Positions 1-6,779 of a DNA stretch of 10,869 nucleotides are shown here, piece by piece. Both the position numbers and the translations under genes were made by a program. Every line of letters begins with the position of its first letter. Positions within the stretch are counted from its first letter, which is position 1. The DNA is from Bacillota bacterium (GTDB taxonomy: Bacteria > Bacillota_A > Clostridia > Clostridiales > Clostridiaceae), in assembly GCA_021837545.1 (NCBI GenBank), contig JAKBFR010000080.1:1-10869 (forward strand). Direction: 5' to 3'. Under the pieces are notes generated by a model, which ran no database searches, was not told the DNA's origin, and was given only the letters and a program-made list of their open reading frames with translations.

Positions 1-69
1 TGAGAAAGTAGTTGATACAAAAACCATTTCTAATGTTTCAATTAAAGCTTTTCCTATTATCTCATTCAT
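1..69 (-). CDS. metI: Methionine ABC transporter permease MetI, N-terminal fragment
   Basis: Only the first 23 codons are present; the gene runs off the left edge. The translation begins [20 protein letters not shown], which resembles the N-terminus of MetI permeases (short amphipathic start leading into the first membrane helix, with a TLEMVFVST-like stretch). The ATG overlaps the metN stop codon by one base (TAATG). A strong ribosome binding site, GGAGGTGA (77-84), lies inside the end of metN, so the two genes are very likely translationally coupled. MetI would form the membrane channel of the D/L-methionine importer energised by MetN, and a metQ lipoprotein gene is expected next but lies outside the window. 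The assignment leans on the metN neighbour and the S-box leader as much as on the short peptide. Confidence 0.8.
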   Translation of the reverse strand, partial: MNEIIGKALIETLEMVFVSTTFS

Positions 70-1034
70 TATTCAATCACCTCCAATAGAATATCTTTAT
101 TTTCAAGGTATTTCATAACTTTATCTTTATCTTCTTCTTTTATATTTATTACAAGGCCTCCCAATACGTCATCCCTAAACTTTTCAAGTTTACCCCAAAC
201 TATTGAGAAATCTATGCCCAGTTCTCTAGCCATTTTAGTTATGAGTGCATTTTCTGAAGAATTGCTTGGAAAAAATAATTTAATATTAACTCCATCACTT
301 GGTAAAAGTTCATCATCTTCTTCACCTAAAAATTTCTTTAATGATGTTCCAGGTTTTAGGAATAAATCTTCTGCTTTTCCTTCTGCCTTTATTTCTCCTC
401 CATCTAATAAAGCAACTTTTTCACATACTTCTTTGATAACTTCCATTTGATGAGTAACTATTACTATTGTTATCCCTAGTTCTTTATTAATTTTAGAAAG
501 CAACGATAAAATGTCTTTTGTAATTTTAGGATCCAAAGCTGATGTTGCTTCATCACAAAGTAATATTTTAGGATTTAATGCCAATGCTCTTGCTATAGCT
601 ACTCTTTGTTTTTGCCCCCCACTAAGTTCCGATGGTTTACTTAATCTTTTGTTTTCTAATCCAACTAACCTAAGTAATTCTAATACTTTATCTTTTATTT
701 CACTCTTATTGTAGCCCCACACTTCAAGGGGAAGTGCAATATTATCAAAAACATTTCTTCTTGCCATAAGATTAAAGTTTTGAAAAATCATACCTAAATC
801 TTTTCTAAATTCTCTAAGACTTATACTTTTTAATGAAGAAACTTCTTTCCCCATTACATTAATGGATCCTCCATTATATGATTCAAGCCCGTTTATACAT
901 CTAAGTAATGTAGATTTTCCAGCTCCACTATGTCCTATTATCCCATAAATTTCGCCTTCTTTAATACTTATTGATACATCTTTAATAACTTGTGTTTCCC
1001 CAAAACTTTTAATTACATTTTTAATTTCTATCAA
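69..1034 (-). CDS. metN: Methionine ABC transporter ATP-binding protein MetN
   Basis: This is the ATPase of the MetNIQ methionine importer, acting at the cytoplasmic face of the membrane; 321 residues is a normal MetN length. The ABC domain shows Walker [10 protein letters not shown] (34-42), Q-loop Gln85, signature LSGGQ (137-141), Walker B ILLCDE (157-162) and H-loop His195. Residues from about 248 to the end look like the C-terminal NIL (ACT-like) domain, which in this family binds methionine and inhibits transport. The start is TTG: the peptide [11 protein letters not shown] fits the family, and GGAGG (1044-1048) is 9 nt upstream. A nearby ATG (1041-1039) is only 2 nt from the ribosome site and out of frame, closing after six codons. 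Expression is governed by the SAM-I riboswitch in the leader. metI follows with a one-base overlap. Confidence 0.95.
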   Translation of the reverse strand: MIEIKNVIKSFGETQVIKDVSISIKEGEIYGIIGHSGAGKSTLLRCINGLESYNGGSINVMGKEVSSLKSISLREFRKDLGMIFQNFNLMARRNVFDNIALPLEVWGYNKSEIKDKVLELLRLVGLENKRLSKPSELSGGQKQRVAIARALALNPKILLCDEATSALDPKITKDILSLLSKINKELGITIVIVTHQMEVIKEVCEKVALLDGGEIKAEGKAEDLFLKPGTSLKKFLGEEDDELLPSDGVNIKLFFPSNSSENALITKMARELGIDFSIVWGKLEKFRDDVLGGLVINIKEEDKDKVMKYLENKDILLEVIE

Positions 1035-1077
1035 AACACATTTCCTCCTCTGATTTTGTTTTTCTTAGTTTTCGGAT

Positions 1078-1115
1078 AACAAAAACAAAAGCGCCAGAGA
1101 ATAAATCTCTAGCGC
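1078..1115 (-). terminator. Riboswitch-controlled intrinsic terminator of metN leader
   Basis: On the minus strand a 10-bp stem (GCGCTAGAGA / TCTCTGGCGC, one U-G pair, loop TTTAT; 1091-1115) is followed by TTTTGTTTTTGTT (1090-1078). The downstream part of this hairpin (1096-1108) can instead pair with 1130-1142, which includes the 3' strand of aptamer helix P1. That 13-bp alternative is the antiterminator. With SAM bound, P1 forms and the terminator is free to fold, giving the usual S-box OFF switch. Confidence 0.92.
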
Positions 1116-1131
1116 ATACAACACCATCCAA

Positions 1132-1254
1132 ATTTATCCTCTCATCTATCAGCTAAAAGCTGCTGGAATTAGCACCATAAAAATATTGATAAAAAACAAT
1201 ATTTCGGTTGCCGGGTTTCACAGGGCCAGTCCCTCCACCACTCTTGATAAGATA
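1132..1254 (-). promoter_or_regulatory. SAM-I (S-box) riboswitch aptamer upstream of metN
   Basis: Read on the minus strand, the leader carries the S-box landmarks in order. They are CTTATCAAGAG (P1 and start of P2), GTGGTGGAGGGACTGGCCC, TGTGAAACCCGGCAAC, a variable AT-rich P3 arm, GGTGCTAATTCCAGCAG, and GATGAGAG followed by GATAA, which closes P1 with TTATC. This is the S-adenosylmethionine-binding aptamer class that in Firmicutes terminates methionine biosynthesis and transport transcripts when SAM is plentiful. It lies between a near-perfect promoter (1284-1312) and a terminator (1078-1115), so it works at the level of transcription. The downstream metN-metI genes agree with this role. Confidence 0.97.
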
Positions 1255-1283
1255 TCCGATTATTTAATTTAGTTTCTGACATG

Positions 1284-1312
1284 ATTATATAGGCATTTTT
1301 TTTATTTGTCAA
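1284..1312 (-). promoter_or_regulatory. Sigma-A promoter of the S-box metN leader
   Basis: A consensus TTGACA -35 box (1312-1307), 17-bp spacer and consensus TATAAT -10 box (1289-1284) precede the aptamer. Start of transcription would be near 1277, about 20 nt before P1 and some 240 nt before the metN start codon. Confidence 0.9.
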
Positions 1313-1464
1313 TATCTAAAAAATAATCATTTTAAATCCATACTATTATCATCGGATTACTTTTATTATATATGCATATTCTTAATATTGCAAGTATTTT
1401 TCTATTAATTTATTAATTATATATCCACATTAATAAGAATTTGTAGATTTAGCTTATGATTCTT
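1313..1464. other. AT-rich spacer between smpB terminator and metN promoter
   Basis: I see no open frame, RNA gene or repeat of note in this stretch. In particular there is no tmRNA (ssrA) gene, although that gene often sits next to smpB in Firmicutes. Confidence 0.6.
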
Positions 1465-1507
1465 ATAAATAAAAAAGCATGCCTAAGAGAAAATTCCCAA
1501 GGCATAC
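1465..1507 (-). terminator. Intrinsic terminator of smpB
   Basis: Minus-strand stem GTATGCCT / AGGCATGC (1507-1500 with 1484-1477, one G-U pair) is followed by TTTTTTATTTAT. It starts about 30 nt after the smpB stop codon and separates smpB from the methionine transcription unit. Confidence 0.85.
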
Positions 1508-1537
1508 TTTTTAATATCTATATATTCTTTTATGGAT

Positions 1538-2005
1538 TTATTTATATTTTTCTTTCATTGCTCTATCTATATCTCTCTTATGATCTTTTTCTAACATAGA
1601 ATCTCTCTTATCATAGTTTTTCTTACCTTTACATACTCCTAGTGCAACTTTAACCTTACCTTCTTTTAAGTAAAGCGACAGCGGTATTAAAGTATATCCA
1701 TCTTGAGACACCAACCCATCAAGTCTCTTTATTTGATCTTTATGAAGTAGTAATTTTCTTTCTCTTATAGGATCAACATTAAATATATTTCCTTGTTCAT
1801 AAGGACTTATATGCATACCTTTTATAAATATTTCCCCATTAGAAATATCAGCATAACATTCTTTAAGATTAACCCTACCTTTTCTTATGGATTTAACTTC
1901 TGTTCCAACTAATACTAACCCAGTTTCCATTGCTTCTTCCACAAAATAATCATGTCTTGCTTTTCTATTTTCTGCTAAGGAATTCTCATTCTTTTTTCTT
2001 ACCAT
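1538..2005 (-). CDS. smpB: SsrA (tmRNA)-binding protein SmpB
   Basis: SmpB binds the tRNA-like part of tmRNA and delivers it to stalled ribosomes for trans-translation. The 155-residue product has the usual length and landmarks: [19 protein letters not shown] near the N-terminus, [30 protein letters not shown], and a basic C-terminal tail ([16 protein letters not shown]) that in this family enters the ribosomal A site and mRNA channel. I place the start at the ATG at 2005, which has GGGTGG (2016-2011) 5 nt upstream. The frame stays open to a GTG at 2014, but that codon overlaps the ribosome site and has none of its own. It has its own promoter (2061-2089) and terminator, downstream of rnr; RNase R is its known partner in degrading non-stop mRNAs. 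Confidence 0.96.
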   Translation of the reverse strand: MVRKKNENSLAENRKARHDYFVEEAMETGLVLVGTEVKSIRKGRVNLKECYADISNGEIFIKGMHISPYEQGNIFNVDPIRERKLLLHKDQIKRLDGLVSQDGYTLIPLSLYLKEGKVKVALGVCKGKKNYDKRDSMLEKDHKRDIDRAMKEKYK

Positions 2006-2025
2006 TTTTACCACCCACTTAATTC

Positions 2026-2050
2026 AGTTAACAATTAAAAGTTAACAATT
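2026..2050. repeat. Tandem 11-bp direct repeat in smpB leader
   Basis: AGTTAACAATT occurs twice, at 2026-2036 and 2040-2050, with a 14-bp period. Each copy contains the palindrome GTTAAC. They lie between the predicted smpB transcription start (about 2054) and the ribosome binding site. They could be protein-binding sites or merely low-complexity sequence. Confidence 0.5.
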
Positions 2051-2060
2051 TATTAATAAA

Positions 2061-2089
2061 ATTATATTATACATACGTTTGTAAATCAA
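2061..2089 (-). promoter_or_regulatory. Predicted sigma-A promoter of smpB
   Basis: A TTGATT -35 box (2089-2084) and a TATAAT -10 box (2066-2061) are separated by 17 bp. The -35 box begins only 6 bp after the hairpin that follows rnr. Confidence 0.7.
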
Positions 2090-2094
2090 CAAGA

Positions 2095-2123
2095 TTTAGG
2101 TGGAGCATGAATCTCCACCTAAA
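2095..2123 (-). terminator. Hairpin after rnr, probable terminator with poor U-tract
   Basis: A perfect 11-bp stem (TTTAGGTGGAG / CTCCACCTAAA) with a 7-nt loop lies 13 nt after the rnr stop codon. What follows on the minus strand is TCTTGTTG, which is not a good U-tract. It may therefore be a weak terminator or an mRNA 3'-end protector, allowing read-through into smpB. Confidence 0.6.
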
Positions 2124-2136
2124 AAGTTTCACTTTA

Positions 2137-4347
2137 TTATTCTACTTCATCTATTTCATTTTTTAACTCTTCTGTACTATTTTTTGGTATCTTAAATTCT
2201 TCGCCTTCTTCTCTTTTAGGTTCTTGTGTAATTTTAAAGAATACTTCTCTATTAGCTATATCTACATTTATACATTCTACTTTTACTTTCTCTCCAAGTT
2301 TGTAAATCTTCTTAGTTCTCTCACCCATTAAGCTAAGATGTGCTTCATTAAATATATAGTAATCATCATCTAAATCAGTAATATGAACTAAACCTTCAAT
2401 TGTGTTTGCTAGTTCTACAAAAAGCCCAAAGGTTGTAACTGAAGATATAACTCCGTCAAACTCTTCTCCAATTTTATCTTCCATATATTCAGCTTTTTTA
2501 AGATCATCAACTTCTCTTTCTGCATCTTGAGCTTTTCTTTCCATTTCTGATGATTGTTTAGCTGCATATCCTACTATATTTTTCAATTTATTTATTCTCT
2601 TTTCATCCACTTCTCCATGCAGAAATTCTTTAATAATTCTATGAATTTGTAAGTCTGGATATCTTCTTATTGGAGAAGTAAAGTGACAATAATACTCTGC
2701 TGCAAGTCCAAAGTGACCAGTACATTCTGGTGCATACCTTGCTTGCATCATAGAACGTAGCAATAAAGTACTTACAACAGTTTCTTCATTTTTCCCTTTA
2801 ACTTTTTCTAGAACATCTTGGAAACTCTTTGGACGTATTTCCTCTGTCCATTGAACTGTATATCCTAAATTATAAACAAATTCTTTAAATTTAGCTAACT
2901 TCTCCTCATTTGGATTCTCATGAATTCTATATACAAAAGGTAAATGAGTCTCAAACATATGCTCCGCAACTGTTTCATTAGCAGCTAACATAAATTCTTC
3001 TACCATTCTATTAGATATTTCACGATCATAAGGTTTAATTTCAATTGGTTTTCCAAGCTCATTTAATGTAATTTTAGCTTCTGCGATTTCAAAATCAATA
3101 GCCCCTCTTTTAGTTCTCTTTGATCTTAATATCTTACAAAGTTCTTCCATACTCTTAAAGTCTTCATAAAGATAATCATATCTCTTTATTAATTCTTCAT
3201 CATGATCTTTTAAAATCTTTGTAACGTCTGTATATGTCATTCTTTCATTAGTTTTTATAACAGATTCTACTATATCATGATTTACTACTTTTCCTTTAAG
3301 ATCTATTTCCATGAAACAAGTTAATGTCAATCTGTCTACTTTAGGATTCAAAGAACATATACCATTAGATAATTTTCTAGGTAACATTGGGACAACCCTG
3401 TCTATTAAATAAACTGAAGTTGCTCTTTTTAATGCTTCTTTGTCTAAAGGATTATTTTCTTTTACGTAGTGAGTTACATCAGCAATGTGAACTCCTAGTT
3501 TAAAGTTCCCATTACTTAATTTTTCAATAGATACAGCATCATCTAAATCCTTGGCATCTTCTCCATCTATTGTAACCATCTTTAAATCTCTTAAATCTCG
3601 TCTTCCTTTATATTCTTTTTCATCTATTTCCTCGGAAATACCATCAGCGAAATTCAACACTTTATCACTAAATTCTTCAGGAAGTCCAAGTTTTTTTATA
3701 ATCATTAAAATATCTATTCCTCTATCGCCTTTTCTTCCTAGAACTTCTGTTACAACGCCTTCTGCTTTTCTTTTTTCATCGGGCCATTTAGTTAACTTAA
3801 CTGTAACAACATCTCCATCTTTAGCACCATTTCTATCTTTCTTAGAAATAAATACGTCTTTAGATATTCTAGTATCTTCTGAAACTACAAATCCAAAATT
3901 CTTGCAATCTTCATATATACCTACTATATTAGTTGTATTTCGTTCAAGAATTTCAACTACTTCGCCTTCTCTTTTCTTAGTATTTGTATCTTCCCTAGTT
4001 ACTTTAACAGATATTTTATCACCATTCATGGCTCCATTCATAGAAGTACTTTGAATAAATACATCCTTTTGTCCTTCTTCATCTGGAATTAAAAATCCAA
4101 ATCCCTTTGCATGTGATTGAAGCTTTCCTATAACTAATCCTTCTGCTTCCTTACTGCTCTCAACTATCATATATTTATTTTTCTTAGTTTTCATAACAAA
4201 CCCTTCATCTTCCATTATTTTCAAAGTCTTTTTAAAAGCATTATATTCATTTCTCTTTATATTAAATACAGCAACCAATTCATCAATATCCATTGGTTTA
4301 TACGCAGATTCTTTCATAAAACTTACTAATGTTTGCTTAATTCCCAT
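2137..4347 (-). CDS. rnr: Ribonuclease R (RNB-family 3'-5' exoribonuclease)
   Basis: RNase R is a processive 3'-5' exonuclease that degrades structured RNA and, with SmpB-tmRNA, non-stop mRNAs. From the ATG the protein has 736 residues. In order there is an N-terminal winged-helix region (about 1-65); two cold-shock/OB domains, the first containing GLVIGKLQSHAKGFGFLIPD; the catalytic RNB domain (about 250-575); and a C-terminal S1 domain (about 628-708). The metal-binding acidic cluster is at D261, D267, D269 and D270 (KDLDDAVS), and the RNB motif HFTSPIRRYPDL is at about 555-566. The S1 domain is followed by a short acidic tail rather than the long Lys-rich one of some orthologues. ATG 4347 has GGAGG (4360-4356) 8 nt upstream; an upstream TTG at 4362 would translate the ribosome site itself. 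Its order with secG and smpB is typical for Firmicutes. Confidence 0.96.
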   Translation of the reverse strand: MGIKQTLVSFMKESAYKPMDIDELVAVFNIKRNEYNAFKKTLKIMEDEGFVMKTKKNKYMIVESSKEAEGLVIGKLQSHAKGFGFLIPDEEGQKDVFIQSTSMNGAMNGDKISVKVTREDTNTKKREGEVVEILERNTTNIVGIYEDCKNFGFVVSEDTRISKDVFISKKDRNGAKDGDVVTVKLTKWPDEKRKAEGVVTEVLGRKGDRGIDILMIIKKLGLPEEFSDKVLNFADGISEEIDEKEYKGRRDLRDLKMVTIDGEDAKDLDDAVSIEKLSNGNFKLGVHIADVTHYVKENNPLDKEALKRATSVYLIDRVVPMLPRKLSNGICSLNPKVDRLTLTCFMEIDLKGKVVNHDIVESVIKTNERMTYTDVTKILKDHDEELIKRYDYLYEDFKSMEELCKILRSKRTKRGAIDFEIAEAKITLNELGKPIEIKPYDREISNRMVEEFMLAANETVAEHMFETHLPFVYRIHENPNEEKLAKFKEFVYNLGYTVQWTEEIRPKSFQDVLEKVKGKNEETVVSTLLLRSMMQARYAPECTGHFGLAAEYYCHFTSPIRRYPDLQIHRIIKEFLHGEVDEKRINKLKNIVGYAAKQSSEMERKAQDAEREVDDLKKAEYMEDKIGEEFDGVISSVTTFGLFVELANTIEGLVHITDLDDDYYIFNEAHLSLMGERTKKIYKLGEKVKVECINVDIANREVFFKITQEPKREEGEEFKIPKNSTEELKNEIDEVE

Positions 4348-4395
4348 GACAATTACCTCCAATATACAATTTACTATGTATTATTCCTTTATATC

Positions 4396-4423
4396 TATAT
4401 ACTACCACATTAATGTTCTACAA
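4396..4423 (-). promoter_or_regulatory. Possible promoter of rnr
   Basis: TTGTAG (4423-4418), a 16-bp spacer and TATATA (4401-4396) lie about 50 nt before the rnr start. In such AT-rich DNA this is a weak prediction, but rnr needs some promoter here because two hairpins separate it from secG. The rest of the rnr upstream region back to about 4534 shows no other feature. Confidence 0.4.
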
Positions 4424-4534
4424 CATAGATTTTATCTTCTTATATTATTAGTATTGACATATAACTTATTTTTATTTAATCTTTTTATAAACATATACTA
4501 TGATTATTAAATAACTTATGTTTTAAAATTGATG

Positions 4535-4587
4535 AAATAAAAATAATTAATCACTGTATAATTTTCTTTCAATAATTATTTTTATTT
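4535..4587 (-). repeat. AT-only inverted repeat across the end of the 51-aa ORF
   Basis: The 15-bp arms AAATAAAAATAATTA (4587-4573) and TAATTATTTTTATTT (4549-4535) are perfectly complementary, with a 23-nt loop that holds the stop codon of the small ORF. No clear U-tract follows, and all pairs are A-T, so a terminator role is only possible. Confidence 0.4.
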
Positions 4588-4724
4588 ATATATTTTATAG
4601 TTAAATTATCACCTTTTTTTTGCTCTAAATGTGCTACTACTCTTGCAAATATTCCTTCTCTAAGCATAACATAATCACCTACTAATTTTCCAATTCCACA
4701 ACCATTATGGCACTCTTTTGACAT
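4569..4724 (-). CDS. Unrecognised 51-aa protein with CHNGC motif
   Basis: This short frame (ATG 4724 to TGA 4569) encodes a 51-residue protein beginning MSKECHNGCGIGKLVGDYVM and ending KYINKNNY. The composition looks like real protein: a mixed hydrophobic/charged middle (LREGIFARVVAHLEQKKGD), varied codons typical of the neighbours, and a Cys-His-x-x-Cys cluster at residues 5-9 that could bind metal or be redox-active. I do not recognise the family. There is no membrane segment or signal peptide. Weak points: no good ribosome binding site (only AGAAG about 9 nt upstream) and no evident promoter. An in-frame TAA lies seven codons before the ATG. The six sense codons after that stop also read sensibly (ILEATQ), so it might be the tail of a decayed longer gene. 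It sits between secG and rnr, behind two hairpins. Confidence 0.5.
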   Translation of the reverse strand: MSKECHNGCGIGKLVGDYVMLREGIFARVVAHLEQKKGDNLTIKYINKNNY

Positions 4725-4756
4725 TTGAGTTGCTTCTAATATTTAATGTTTATTTT

Positions 4757-4805
4757 AAAAGAATTGCCTCCCAATGAATCTAATCTATTGAGAAGCAATT
4801 CTTTT
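4757..4805 (-). terminator. Second hairpin after secG (19-bp stem)
   Basis: Arms of 19 bp (AAAAGAATTGCTTCTCAAT with ATTGGGAGGCAATTCTTTT, two G-U pairs) enclose an 11-nt loop. On the minus strand the stem ends in CTTTTAAAATAA; on the plus strand it is followed by a better T-rich run (TATTTTAT). It may be a back-up or bidirectional terminator. It lies about 32 bp before the 51-aa ORF. Confidence 0.55.
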
Positions 4806-4812
4806 ATTTTAT

Positions 4813-4840
4813 AAAAAAAAGCTACTTAAACAAAGTAGCT
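4813..4840 (-). terminator. Intrinsic terminator of secG
   Basis: Perfect 8-bp stem AGCTACTT / AAGTAGCT, loop TGTTT, followed by eight T residues on the minus strand. It begins 8 nt after the secG stop codon. Confidence 0.93.
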
Positions 4841-4848
4841 CAGATTTA

Positions 4849-5082
4849 TTATTTTACTAAATTTAATACAATCGAATTTATTGCAAAAAGTGCCATAAAC
4901 ATAACTGTTAATCTTACAAGAATTACTTCTTTAGTTCTTGATTTATTTTTTGAAAAGAATGTTTCTTGTGTACTTCCTTGTATTAAACCACTTAAAGCAT
5001 CAGATTTACCAGGTTGCATAAAAATTGTTACGACAACACCTAATCCAAATAACACTTCAAAGACTAATAATATATTTTGCAT
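4849..5082 (-). CDS. secG: Preprotein translocase subunit SecG
   Basis: SecG is the small accessory subunit of the SecYEG protein-conducting channel in the cytoplasmic membrane. The 77-residue product has the family's two-helix layout: a first membrane segment at about 3-22 (LLVFEVLFGLGVVVTIFMQ) and a second at about 53-75. They are joined by the conserved cytoplasmic loop with SDALSGLIQGSTQETFF. The ATG at 5082 is chosen because AGGAGG (5096-5091) lies 8 nt upstream; an in-frame GTG at 5091 overlaps that ribosome site. It has its own promoter (5122-5150) and a strong terminator, so it is likely a single-gene unit between eno and rnr, which is a common place for secG in Firmicutes. Confidence 0.95.
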   Translation of the reverse strand: MQNILLVFEVLFGLGVVVTIFMQPGKSDALSGLIQGSTQETFFSKNKSRTKEVILVRLTVMFMALFAINSIVLNLVK

Positions 5083-5121
5083 AGGTAACACCTCCTATAA
5101 TGATCAATAACATCAATCTAA

Positions 5122-5150
5122 ATAATATCACATTTATTCATTCATTACAA
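5122..5150 (-). promoter_or_regulatory. Sigma-A promoter of secG with extended -10
   Basis: TTGTAA (5150-5145), a 17-bp spacer and TATTAT (5127-5122), the -10 box preceded by TGA, which fits an extended -10 (TGn). It lies about 40 bp before the secG start. Confidence 0.72.
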
Positions 5151-5155
5151 CTTTC

Positions 5156-5181
5156 TGTAGTAAAAAATTCAGACTACTACA
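5156..5181. repeat. Short inverted repeat just upstream of the secG promoter
   Basis: TGTAGTA (5156-5162) and TACTACA (5175-5181) are perfectly complementary 7-bp arms around a 12-bp spacer, ending 5 bp before the secG -35 box. It could be an operator, or chance in AT-rich DNA. Confidence 0.35.
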
Positions 5182-5195
5182 ATAAAAATTTGTGT

Positions 5196-5251
5196 AAATA
5201 TAAAAATAGTTGATAATACAAAAAATTCACATTTTTTATACTACCAACTAT
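5196..5251 (-). terminator. Intrinsic terminator of eno
   Basis: A 21-bp stem (5231-5251 with 5206-5226) carries only three G-U pairs and is capped by GTGA, a GNRA-type tetraloop. It is followed by TTTTTATATTT on the minus strand and starts 13 nt after the eno stop codon. Confidence 0.9.
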
Positions 5252-5264
5252 ATGTCAACTCATT

Positions 5265-6557
<1,293 letters not shown>

Positions 6558-6576
6558 TTAATATTACCTCCTCATT

Positions 6577-6615
6577 TTATAATTATATTGAGAATTCTTC
6601 TCAATATAATTATAA
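6577..6615. promoter_or_regulatory. 39-bp perfect palindrome at the eno promoter/leader
   Basis: The 18-bp arms 6577-6594 and 6598-6615 are exactly complementary around a 3-bp centre; the inner core reads TTGAGAA-n3-TTCTCAA. A TATAAT -10 box on the minus strand (6614-6609) lies in the outer arm with only a weak -35 (TTTTAA, 6637-6632). If this is the promoter, transcription would start inside the palindrome, so the element would act as a DNA operator. If transcription starts further upstream, the mRNA would carry an 18-bp hairpin 4 nt before the eno ribosome binding site. Confidence 0.6.
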
Positions 6616-6708
6616 TACATAATATCTAAATTTAAAAGCTTTTTTTCATTTACCATAATATTATTAGTAAATTATTTAATGAATATTCATATTAATATAT
6701 AATAATTA

Positions 6709-6775
6709 AAAGATTAAATGCAGATACCCCAAGTCTAAGTTCAACTTAGACTTGGGGTATCTGCATTTAATCTTT
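6709..6775. terminator. 67-bp inverted repeat after the kinase gene, probable terminator
   Basis: Arms of 33 bp (6709-6741 and 6743-6775) are perfectly complementary around a single C. The GC-rich part (CAGATACCCCAAGTCTAAG) is bordered by AT-rich ends, so a transcript in either direction would end in a U-rich stretch: TCTTTTAATTATTATAT on the minus strand, TCTTTATTTTTATTC on the plus strand. It begins 4 bp after the kinase stop codon, where a terminator is expected, but a perfect stem this long is unusual. Confidence 0.65.
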
Positions 6776-6779
6776 ATTT

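Noticed and set aside
214..714. Two plus-strand open frames opposite metN
   Set aside because: Both run antisense to conserved MetN motifs, lack ribosome binding sites and have shadow-type composition.
1260..1537. Possible tmRNA (ssrA) gene next to smpB
   Set aside because: The region is too short and contains no tRNA-like 3' end, CCA or tag-peptide frame; it is explained by the smpB terminator and the metN promoter.
3551..4054. Long open frame on the plus strand (167 codons) opposite rnr
   Set aside because: It is antisense to the clearly conserved cold-shock and RNB regions of RNase R, is Ser/Leu/Thr-rich as expected from reversed AT-rich coding DNA, and resembles no protein I know.
4348..4362. 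TTG start for rnr five codons upstream of the ATG
   Set aside because: That frame would translate the GGAGG ribosome site itself; the ATG at 4347 is correctly spaced. The GTG codons upstream of smpB (2014) and secG (5091) fail for the same kind of reason.
6577..6594. PerR- or Fur-like box in the outer arm of the eno palindrome
   Set aside because: TTATAAT followed by AT-rich bases matches part of a PerR consensus, but such matches are expected by chance in this base composition, and the symmetry axis of the palindrome lies elsewhere.
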